Positions 1 through 5,811 of a DNA stretch of 7,232 nucleotides are shown here, piece by piece. Position 1 is the stretch's first letter. Each line of letters opens with the position of its first letter. Both the position numbers and the translations under genes were made by a program. Under the pieces are notes generated by a model. The model ran no database searches. It was not told the DNA's origin and saw nothing but the letters and a program-made list of their open reading frames with translations. The stretch lies in contig JAIRJQ010000115.1 in assembly GCA_031260545.1 (NCBI GenBank), forward strand, positions 1 to 7,232. Direction: 5' to 3'. Origin of the DNA: Methanomassiliicoccaceae archaeon. Lineage in GTDB: Archaea; Thermoplasmatota; Thermoplasmata; Methanomassiliicoccales; Methanomethylophilaceae.

Positions 1-186
1 GCCGGACACCATTGTCGTCGTCATCCCGCGTTTTTCTATCTCCGCCGTTATCTCCGGGCCGCCGCCGTGCACGAGGATTATCTTTGCTCCTTTTGCGATA
101 AGTGATGCTATCTCTTTCGCCAGGCGATCAAGGTCCTCTTTTCCGCGTATAGCGTTCCCGCCGAATTTCATAAGATATATTGACAA
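1..186 (-). CDS. argB: Acetylglutamate kinase, N-terminal part (runs off the left edge)
   Basis: ArgB phosphorylates N-acetylglutamate with ATP, the second step of the acetylated ornithine pathway, in the cytoplasm. Only 62 residues are inside the window. They show the amino-acid-kinase opening: a first strand ending in KFGG (Lys7-Gly10), then a helix, then the second strand ending in VHGGGPEI (His40, Gly41-43), the glycine loop that contacts the ATP phosphates. The start is chosen as TTG at 186: a strong SD (AAGGTGG, 192-198 on this strand) sits 5 bases upstream, and the residues SIYLM before KFGG are needed to complete the first strand. An ATG at 171 would lose that strand and lies 20 bases from the SD; an ATG at 207 would overlap argJ and has no SD. 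It is the third gene of argC-argJ-argB. A LysZ-type kinase is possible in principle, but the arg context argues for ArgB. Confidence 0.92.
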   Translation of the reverse strand, partial: MSIYLMKFGGNAIRGKEDLDRLAKEIASLIAKGAKIILVHGGGPEITAEIEKRGMTTTMVSG

Positions 187-191
187 CTGGG

Positions 192-198
192 CCACCTT
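192..198 (-). promoter_or_regulatory. Ribosome binding site of argB, overlapping the argJ stop codon
   Basis: AAGGTGG on the minus strand matches the archaeal SD complement and lies 5 bases before the TTG at 186. It covers two bases of the argJ stop codon (197-199). It is the main reason for choosing TTG over the neighbouring ATGs, and it suggests that argJ and argB translation are coupled. Confidence 0.7.
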
Positions 199-1429
199 AT
201 GTTGCATATTCCGCATTGATGCGCACGTAATCATACGTAAGGTCGCATCCCCAGCCCACAGCGGACTCGCTGCCCATCGCCAGGTCGACGACGATCGTCA
301 CTTCCTTGTTGTCCATTGCCATTCGTACGACCTCAACGGAACGTTCCTCCTGGAAGACGGGAGCACCGGAATCGAGTATGGGAACTTCCATGTCCCCTCC
401 CTTTATCGTTAACCGCACATCCTCTATCTTGAACTTGCAGTCACTGTTCCCGAGGGCCATCATTATACGTCCGTAATTCGGGTCCGCACCGAATATTGCC
501 GATTTGACCAACGGTGAGTTCAGTATCGACATCACAGCGGAGCGTGCATCCTCTTTCGTTTCCGCTCCGAGCACCTGAACTTCTATCAGCTTCGTTGCTC
601 CTTCGCCGTCGATGGCAAGCATGCGTGCTATATCGGTCATGATCTTCTGCAGCGCGTTGATGAAATTCGGATCGTCATCGGCGCATTTCCCTCCGGCTTT
701 GCCGTTGGCAAGCAGTGCGCATGTATCGTTCGTCGATTGATCGCCGTCGACCGTCACCATGTTCATTGTATCTTCGAGGATCTCTCCCCACGTCTTACGG
801 AACTTTTCTGAAAGGACCGCGTCCGTGGTCACCATGCACAATGTCGTCCCATGCAGCACTTTGAGATGAGGTGCGATCATTCCGCTGCCTTTCGAAAGCG
901 CCGCTATGGTTATGAGGGTCCCGTCGGTAAGACGAACGCGTACCGCGGACTCCTTTTTTATCGTGTCCGTGGTCATTACCGCTTCAGCCAGAAGACCATC
1001 GGCCTCGCGTCCCGATTCAAGCTCGCGCGCGGCCTTGCTTATTCCGTACTTCACTTTGTGCATGTCCATGAAACGTCCTATCAGACCGGTTGACATCACA
1101 CCGACCGTGATCGGATCTATCTTCAGTTCCGATGCGGCGACCTTTTTCATTGTCATCGCATCCTCGATGCCGCGGCGCCCTGTCAGTGCGTTGGCGTTAC
1201 CGCTGTTTATCACAAATGCTGACAGGAACGGTGAATTTTCAGCCATCATCACCTGCACGGGCGCAGATTTCACTTTGTTGCTTGTGTATCCTACGAACGC
1301 ACGCGCAGGAACCTCTGAATACAGCATCCCCAGGTCCAGCGAACGGTATTTTACGCCGCTGTGCACACCGGCCGCCTTGAATCCCTGCGGCGATGTCAGC
1401 CCTCCGTCTATCTTCTCTATCATCTTCAT
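197..1429 (-). CDS. argJ: Glutamate N-acetyltransferase / ornithine acetyltransferase ArgJ
   Basis: ArgJ moves the acetyl group from N-acetylornithine to glutamate, releasing ornithine and renewing N-acetylglutamate; some members also use acetyl-CoA, which cannot be told here. The 410 residues match the family length. Landmarks are the VINSGNANA segment (73-81), STGLIG oxyanion-hole region (113-118), KGSGMIAP (180-187), VDGDQSTNDT (227-236), GEGATK (275-280), GADPNYGR (314-321) and the classic C-terminus GWGCDLTYDYVRINAEY (392-408). The family is made as one chain that cuts itself before a nucleophilic threonine, normally in an ATML motif. Here the site reads HGTTL, with Thr195 as the likely nucleophile, a glycine in place of the alanine and about four extra residues before it. 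The ATG overlaps the argC stop as ATGA. A GGGGG tract lies only 1 base before this ATG but 7 before the next ATG (Met3, 1423), so translation may begin two codons later. Confidence 0.97.
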   Translation of the reverse strand: MKMIEKIDGGLTSPQGFKAAGVHSGVKYRSLDLGMLYSEVPARAFVGYTSNKVKSAPVQVMMAENSPFLSAFVINSGNANALTGRRGIEDAMTMKKVAASELKIDPITVGVMSTGLIGRFMDMHKVKYGISKAARELESGREADGLLAEAVMTTDTIKKESAVRVRLTDGTLITIAALSKGSGMIAPHLKVLHGTTLCMVTTDAVLSEKFRKTWGEILEDTMNMVTVDGDQSTNDTCALLANGKAGGKCADDDPNFINALQKIMTDIARMLAIDGEGATKLIEVQVLGAETKEDARSAVMSILNSPLVKSAIFGADPNYGRIMMALGNSDCKFKIEDVRLTIKGGDMEVPILDSGAPVFQEERSVEVVRMAMDNKEVTIVVDLAMGSESAVGWGCDLTYDYVRINAEYAT

Positions 1430-2439
1430 ACCCCCATTCCCGGTGTGTTAAGGCCGGCCGTTTCTTTTGATCCCAACATTAGATTGGCGCATTGGACCGC
1501 TTGTCCTGATGCGCCTTTGACAAGATTGTCTATCGTTCCGAACGCCACGATCTTTTCATCAAATATTTTGGCGTTCACTTGACAGTGGTTGGAACATACC
1601 ACTGCGCGTATGGACGGTTCTTCAACGAAGTGAACGAACGGTTCGTCCTTGTATTGTTTTTCATAGATCTTTGCGATATCCTCATTCGTGATATCGTTGA
1701 TCGCGGTCATGTAGCATGCCGACAGGATCCCTCGGACTATTGGTAAAAGATGAGGAGAGAACAATATCTTCGGTCCTGCCTTTGAAACGATGTCCAGCAC
1801 CGATTCCATCTCCGGCTGATGACGATGGTTACCGACGCTGTACGGTATTATCGATTCGCCGCAGAACGGGTGGTGTATACGGGGCGACGGTACCATCCCC
1901 GCTCCGGAAGTTCCGGATTTAGCGTCCACGATGAAATCGTTCTTCACTGCTTTCGCCATCAATAGGGGAGCGGTCGCCAGTATGGTCGCCGTTGCGTAAC
2001 AGCCGGGATTTGCAACGATTTTCGCCTTCTTTATCTCCTTGCGGAACAGTTCCGGCATCCCGTAGACCGAATCCTTAAGGTATTTGGGATCGGTGTGATC
2101 GTGACCGTACCATTTTTTGTACACGGAAGCATCATGTAAACGGTAATCGCCGGACATGTCTATCACCTTGATGCCCGAGTCCAGCAATGATGGGGCTTCT
2201 TTCATCGCTACGCCGTGCGGCGTCGCCACGAAGATAAGATCGAGATCGACGCCTGCGAGTGATTCTGTATATTTTATGTCTATGTATCCCTTAAGATTCG
2301 TCTGAGTATCGGATACTTTCTTTCCGGCGCTCTGGCGCGACGTCATCGCCGCTATCTCTATATCAGGATGTGCGCACAGTATGCGTGCCAGTTCGCCGCC
2401 GGTGTAACCGGTCCCGCCAATTATGCCTATTTTTTTCAT
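1426..2439 (-). CDS. argC: N-acetyl-gamma-glutamyl-phosphate reductase
   Basis: ArgC reduces N-acetylglutamyl phosphate to the semialdehyde with NADPH, the third step of the pathway. The 337-residue product begins with the Rossmann nucleotide-binding loop GIIGGTGYTGGE (5-16). It has the catalytic cysteine in ANPGCYAT (Cys147), the SGTSGAG loop (175-181), the HRHQPE segment with the expected active-site histidine (about 205), PHLLPIVRGI (229-238) and NLVKGASGQAVQ (305-316). An in-frame ATG at 2463 would add MNQVSDPL. I prefer 2439 because family members start right before the glycine loop, because AGTGATC, a match to the 3' half of the archaeal SD, lies 5 bases upstream, and because the TATA-like box at 2481-2490 would place transcription start close to 2460, after the upstream ATG. 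First gene of the leftward arg operon, divergent from argG. Confidence 0.96.
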   Translation of the reverse strand: MKKIGIIGGTGYTGGELARILCAHPDIEIAAMTSRQSAGKKVSDTQTNLKGYIDIKYTESLAGVDLDLIFVATPHGVAMKEAPSLLDSGIKVIDMSGDYRLHDASVYKKWYGHDHTDPKYLKDSVYGMPELFRKEIKKAKIVANPGCYATATILATAPLLMAKAVKNDFIVDAKSGTSGAGMVPSPRIHHPFCGESIIPYSVGNHRHQPEMESVLDIVSKAGPKILFSPHLLPIVRGILSACYMTAINDITNEDIAKIYEKQYKDEPFVHFVEEPSIRAVVCSNHCQVNAKIFDEKIVAFGTIDNLVKGASGQAVQCANLMLGSKETAGLNTPGMGV

Positions 2440-2480
2440 TAAGGGATCACTCACTTGGTTCATCTGCGAACTGAAACGGC

Positions 2481-2490
2481 TTACATAAAG
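2481..2490 (-). promoter_or_regulatory. TATA-like box of the argC-argJ-argB operon
   Basis: The minus strand reads CTTTATGTAA here. Counting about 26 bases from its centre puts the transcript start near 2460, giving a leader of roughly 20 bases before the ATG at 2439. It is the best-placed AT-rich box ahead of argC; its TFB-binding element is not distinctive. Confidence 0.4.
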
Positions 2491-2564
2491 CTATTGTTAC
2501 AAAGGAGACACAATGTTTTTGATGTGTTCCTGAGTAATCCGATTGAGTCACTATATACATGATA

Positions 2565-2578
2565 GTCTGAATTCAGAC
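2565..2578. promoter_or_regulatory. Perfect 14-base palindrome between divergent argC and argG, candidate operator
   Basis: GTCTGAATTCAGAC is its own reverse complement. Symmetry continues imperfectly outward: 11 of 13 base pairs match over 2559-2584. It lies 63 to 76 bases before the proposed argG start and a little over 100 before the argC transcript start, between the two promoters. It also sits just downstream of another TATA-like stretch (CTATATACAT, 2551-2560), where a bound protein would block a transcript starting near 2580. A role as binding site of a dimeric arginine-responsive regulator is inference. The core TGAATTCA resembles two fused bacterial ARG-box half-sites, which may be chance. 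Confidence 0.45.
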
Positions 2579-2605
2579 AAACATACCATAGATGCTGACT
2601 AGTAC

Positions 2606-2617
2606 AATATATTTAAT
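2606..2617 (+). promoter_or_regulatory. TATA-like box of the argG-argH operon
   Basis: The stretch AATATATTTAAT is the most AT-rich TATA match in the intergenic region. Its centre is about 27 to 29 bases before the ATG at 2641, the spacing expected for a leaderless or nearly leaderless archaeal transcript. This argues against the upstream ATG at 2623, which lies only about 12 bases from the box. Confidence 0.5.
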
Positions 2618-2640
2618 AAACAATGAGAAAAATATACCCT

Positions 2641-3867
2641 ATGATGAACATGAAGGCATCCGGTAAGAAAGAAAAAGTTGTTCTCGCGTATTCGGGCGGC
2701 CTTGATACGTCCGTGGCGATAAAATGGCTGCAGAACGAATATGATCTTGACGTGATCGCGGTGGCGGTGAACGTCGGGCAGCCTCCGGGAAAAGATGACA
2801 TAATCGCAAGGGCGAGAATAATAGGCGCGATAGACGCTGAGTACATAGACGCGAGAGAGGAGTTCGTGAACGATCATATCTGGCCTTCGCTCAAGGCGAA
2901 TGCTGTTTATCAGAATGTTTACCCTCTGAACACCGCAATTGCCAGACCGGTGATCGTGAAAAAGTTGGTTGAGGTCGCGAAAAGAACGGGTGCAGGGCAC
3001 ATAGCGCACGGATGCACCGCGAAAGGGAACGATCAGGTGCGCTTCGAGGTAGGGATATCATCGTTGGCCCCGGAGATCGAGGTGATCGCCCCGATGAGAG
3101 AATGGGTCATGACGCGCGATGATGAGATCGCGTATGCGGAGTCCAACGATATTCCGATAACGGTGAAAAAGGACAATCCGTATTCGATCGATGAGAACCT
3201 GTGGGGCAGGAGCTGCGAATGCGGTTTGCTGGAGGATCCGTGGGCAGAACCGCCTGACGGCTCCTGGGAGTGGACCGTTTCACCGGAGAATGCTCCGGAC
3301 ACTCCGGAATACACGGAAATTATGTTCGAAAAAGGCATTCCTGTAGGATATGACGGGAACAGGATGGACGGCGTCCGGCTGATAAACGAACTGAACAGAA
3401 TAGCGGCAAAGCACGGGGTCGGAAGGATAGACCACGTGGAGGACCGTCTGGTAGGCATAAAGAGCCGCGAGACCTATGAGTGTCCCGCTGCAGTGTTATT
3501 GATAACAGCGCACAGAGCAATGGAATCACTAACATTACAGAAAGATGTACTTGAGTTCAAAAAAAGTGTGGAACAGAAATATTCCGAACTCATTTACAAC
3601 GGATTGTGGTTCGGCGTTCTCCGCGAATCTTTGGACAAGTTCATCGACGAGACGCAGAAGGATGTTACGGGGACGGTCAGAATGAAACTTTTCAAAGGCA
3701 ATGCGACCGTCGTGGGAAGGCGTTCTGAGAACTCGTTGTACGACGAAGGGCTGTCAACGTACGCAGCAGGCGACAATTTCGATCACAGATCGGCGGCAGG
3801 TTTTATCTATTGTTGGGGGCTACCCAATAAGACTACCGCTAAAGTGCATATGAAGAGAAGAAAGTGA
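2641..3867 (+). CDS. argG: Argininosuccinate synthase
   Basis: ArgG joins citrulline and aspartate using ATP to give argininosuccinate, AMP and pyrophosphate. From the ATG at 2641 the product has 408 residues, normal for the family. The N-terminal PP-loop AYSGGLDTS (16-24) binds ATP; AHGCTAKGNDQVRFE (122-136) is the second nucleotide and aspartate contact region. SIDENLWGRSCECGLLEDPW (182-201) and GRIDHVEDRLVGIKSRE (261-277) are further family signatures, and the C-terminus keeps GDNFDHRSAAGFI and WGLP. Start choice: ATGs lie at 2623, 2641, 2644 and 2650, none with a good SD. The TATA-like box at 2606-2617 points to 2641 as a leaderless start, but 2623 (six residues longer) cannot be excluded. 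It is followed after 4 bases by argH, and its end supplies that gene's ribosome binding site. Confidence 0.97.
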   Translation: MMNMKASGKKEKVVLAYSGGLDTSVAIKWLQNEYDLDVIAVAVNVGQPPGKDDIIARARIIGAIDAEYIDAREEFVNDHIWPSLKANAVYQNVYPLNTAIARPVIVKKLVEVAKRTGAGHIAHGCTAKGNDQVRFEVGISSLAPEIEVIAPMREWVMTRDDEIAYAESNDIPITVKKDNPYSIDENLWGRSCECGLLEDPWAEPPDGSWEWTVSPENAPDTPEYTEIMFEKGIPVGYDGNRMDGVRLINELNRIAAKHGVGRIDHVEDRLVGIKSRETYECPAAVLLITAHRAMESLTLQKDVLEFKKSVEQKYSELIYNGLWFGVLRESLDKFIDETQKDVTGTVRMKLFKGNATVVGRRSENSLYDEGLSTYAAGDNFDHRSAAGFIYCWGLPNKTTAKVHMKRRK

Positions 3868-3871
3868 TCTG

Positions 3872-5311
3872 ATGAAGGATACTCTTTGGTCTAACGGGTC
3901 TGATGACGGTATTGACAACGCTGTACTATATTTCACGTCATCATTGGATACCGACCGCGCGATGGCATTCTACGACATAATGGGGTCGCTTGCGCACGTG
4001 ACGATGCTCCGCGACCGCAGGATAATCTCGTATGAGAACGCCGAACTCATCCTGAAAGGGCTGAGGACGATACTGAATGACCTGCGCGAGAATGAATTGA
4101 TGGTAGATATCGATCTGGAGGACATACACACCAACATCGAATTCATACTGACCGACCTTATCGGTCCCGCGGGAGGCGAACTGCATACGGGAAGGAGCAG
4201 GAACGACCAGGTCGCTACGGACCTCCGCATGTATCTGCGCGACGCCGTACTGGAAACGGCCGCCTGCGTTAACGGTCTGATAAAGAAGCTCGTCGAGATC
4301 GCACAGAACACGCAGACCGTGATAATGCCCGGCCTCACACATATGCAGCATGCGCAGCCTGTTACCGTTGCGCATCACATGCTCGCACATGCGTTCAGGT
4401 TCGGGAGGGACGCCGACCGTCTTATGGACGCGTTCGAACGCATCAACGTTTGCCCGCTTGGTGCCGCGGCGCTTGCCGGCACTTCGTACCCCATTGACCG
4501 GGAACAGACCGCAGAACTGCTAGGGTTCAGAGGACCGACCGAAAATTCGATGGACAGCGTGAGCGACAGGGACTTCGCCGCTGAGACGGTGTTCTGTCTG
4601 TCGATGATATCCATACACCTGTCATCAATGGCCGAGGAGCTCATACTTTGGTCGACCACCGAATTCGGTTTCGCTGAGCTCGATCGGAAATATACAACGG
4701 GATCGTCGATCATGCCGCAGAAACGGAATCCGGATGTTGCTGAACTGATACGAGGAAGAACGGGAGGGGTCATCGGCGATCTGGTCTCGCTTATGACGAT
4801 GATGAAAAGTTTGCCGTTAACATACAACCGCGATCTGCAGGAAGATAAGGAGCCGGTCATGCGTTCCGTCAACACTGTCATTCAATGTCTGTCGATGATG
4901 TCCGATATAGTATCAACGGTGAAGTTCAACAGGGAACGCATGTATGATGCGGCGCTTAAAGGATTCCTCAACGCCACTGATCTTGCCGATTATCTTGTAA
5001 GCAAAGGGATACCGTTCCGGGAGGCGCACGGTGTCGTACGGTCGGTCATAATGTACTGTATTCATGAGAAAAGAAAACTGGAGGATCTTACGATATCGGA
5101 GATGAAAGGGTTCTCGGAACTCATCGAAAAGGATGTCTTTGATATTCTGTCAATAGAGGGATGCGTTGAACGGAGAACATCGCTCGGCGGAACATCAACG
5201 CAAAGCGTGGACATCCAGATATTCGAATCCCTGAATAAACTCATGGAAAGAGAGGACCGCATACGTCAAGAGTCACTACTGATAGACGCTTGCTGGGATA
5301 AGCTGTCATAG
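3872..5311 (+). CDS. argH: Argininosuccinate lyase
   Basis: ArgH splits argininosuccinate into arginine and fumarate, the last step of the pathway. The 479 residues are full length for this tetrameric, mostly helical fumarase/aspartase superfamily enzyme. Visible landmarks are FTSSLDTDR (21-29), HTGRSRNDQ (105-113), GLTHMQHAQPVT (154-165; Thr156-His157 match the catalytic Thr-His pair), the flexible-loop signature GSSIMPQKRNPD (277-288; catalytic serine Ser278 or Ser279), PLTYNRDLQEDKEP (315-328) and RTSLGGTS (435-442). GTGATC at the end of argG, two bases before this ATG, is a partial SD; argG and argH are surely one transcript. The gene ends in TAG, unlike the TGA or TAA of every other gene end visible here. 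If TAG were read through, 15 sense codons follow before TGA at 5357-5359. Its last six bases overlap the end of the convergent small gene. Confidence 0.97.
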   Translation: MKDTLWSNGSDDGIDNAVLYFTSSLDTDRAMAFYDIMGSLAHVTMLRDRRIISYENAELILKGLRTILNDLRENELMVDIDLEDIHTNIEFILTDLIGPAGGELHTGRSRNDQVATDLRMYLRDAVLETAACVNGLIKKLVEIAQNTQTVIMPGLTHMQHAQPVTVAHHMLAHAFRFGRDADRLMDAFERINVCPLGAAALAGTSYPIDREQTAELLGFRGPTENSMDSVSDRDFAAETVFCLSMISIHLSSMAEELILWSTTEFGFAELDRKYTTGSSIMPQKRNPDVAELIRGRTGGVIGDLVSLMTMMKSLPLTYNRDLQEDKEPVMRSVNTVIQCLSMMSDIVSTVKFNRERMYDAALKGFLNATDLADYLVSKGIPFREAHGVVRSVIMYCIHEKRKLEDLTISEMKGFSELIEKDVFDILSIEGCVERRTSLGGTSTQSVDIQIFESLNKLMEREDRIRQESLLIDACWDKLS

Positions 5312-5668
5312 ATCGGTGATGTCGTTCTGTACCGTTTTGTAATGAACGCCGGATGCTGACAGCATTTCGCTTATCCGTTCTCCGATACGGCCGACATCCG
5401 CTCCTTTCCCCACTGCCTTGATATAAAATTCTTCCCTGTCCATGGGGAATACCATTCTCATGCGTCCCTTTCTGTTGTACCCTTCCGGTTTCACGTTCCT
5501 TTCAAGGTCGGTCATGTTCAGCTCGATGAACATCATTAATATTTCCTCATCCTCCGGCATCTGATCTGTTTCTATGAGGAACATTTTGAGTATGTCGGGG
5601 AAGGCTACCGCCAGGTCTTTGTACGGTGTCTTTCCTCCCAAAATGAAATGGACGCTGTTTGCCTTCAT
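5306..5668 (-). CDS. Unrecognised 120-residue protein
   Basis: I do not recognise this family. The product is 120 residues with no cysteine or tryptophan and about ten methionines. It has no signal peptide or clear membrane span. Reading the sequence, I would guess a small soluble alpha/beta fold: a short first strand (VHFIL), a helix from about 17 to 33, an acidic turn (TDQMPEDEE), a hydrophobic stretch ILMMFIEL (43-50), a basic hairpin region with KPEGYNRKGRMRMVF (60-74), a strand EEFYIKAV and a C-terminal helix RIGERISEMLSAS. That it is coding is supported by a TATA-like box at 5691-5700, placed so that transcription would begin at its ATG, by natural protein composition, and by the lack of any competing gene here. 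It is convergent with argH (six-base overlap) and divergent from thiDN; neither neighbour fixes its function. Confidence 0.78.
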   Translation of the reverse strand: MKANSVHFILGGKTPYKDLAVAFPDILKMFLIETDQMPEDEEILMMFIELNMTDLERNVKPEGYNRKGRMRMVFPMDREEFYIKAVGKGADVGRIGERISEMLSASGVHYKTVQNDITDL

Positions 5669-5690
5669 CGGCTTTCCCTAAGGGGATTCA

Positions 5691-5700
5691 CTATATATCT
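5691..5700 (-). promoter_or_regulatory. TATA-like box of the 120-residue gene
   Basis: The minus strand reads AGATATATAG. Its centre is 27 to 28 bases before the ATG at 5668, so the transcript is expected to be leaderless; no SD precedes that ATG. A short broken inverted repeat (CCCT-A-AGGG, 5676-5684) lies between box and start. Confidence 0.5.
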
Positions 5701-5782
5701 CTACGCCTTCTTTATTAATACATGCGCGACTAGTAAAAAGTTCTCGATGGTTTAGTATTTAAAGAAAAACTGAGCGATGATA

Positions 5783-5793
5783 CTATCTATAAG
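5783..5793 (+). promoter_or_regulatory. TATA-like box of thiDN
   Basis: CTATCTATAAG lies 19 to 29 bases before the ATG at 5812, which fits a leaderless transcript. No SD is seen before 5812. A second AT-rich stretch (TAGTATTTAAAG, 5753-5764) lies about 30 bases further upstream. No room or sequence match remains for a TPP riboswitch in an untranslated leader. Confidence 0.45.
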
Positions 5794-5811
5794 TTAGTCG
5801 TTTTGCATATC

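Noticed and set aside
906..1451. A 181-codon open frame on the plus strand opposite argJ
   Set aside because: It is the antisense shadow of argJ, whose family motifs cover the whole stretch; its translation has no domain-like pattern.
2531..2550. Symmetric-looking stretch around AATCCGATT with repeated TGAGT
   Set aside because: The arms are only four bases around an odd centre and the flanks pair badly; too weak for an operator or hairpin call.
2597..2604. GACTAGTA present upstream of both argG (2597-2604) and thiDN (5728-5735)
   Set aside because: The distances to the starts differ by about 40 bases and the match is only eight bases; best treated as coincidence.
5690..5811. TPP riboswitch before thiDN (CTGAG at 5770-5774)
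   Set aside because: Only five bases match a conserved riboswitch core. The second conserved half is missing, and the TATA-like box lies downstream of that match, so it would not be in the transcript.
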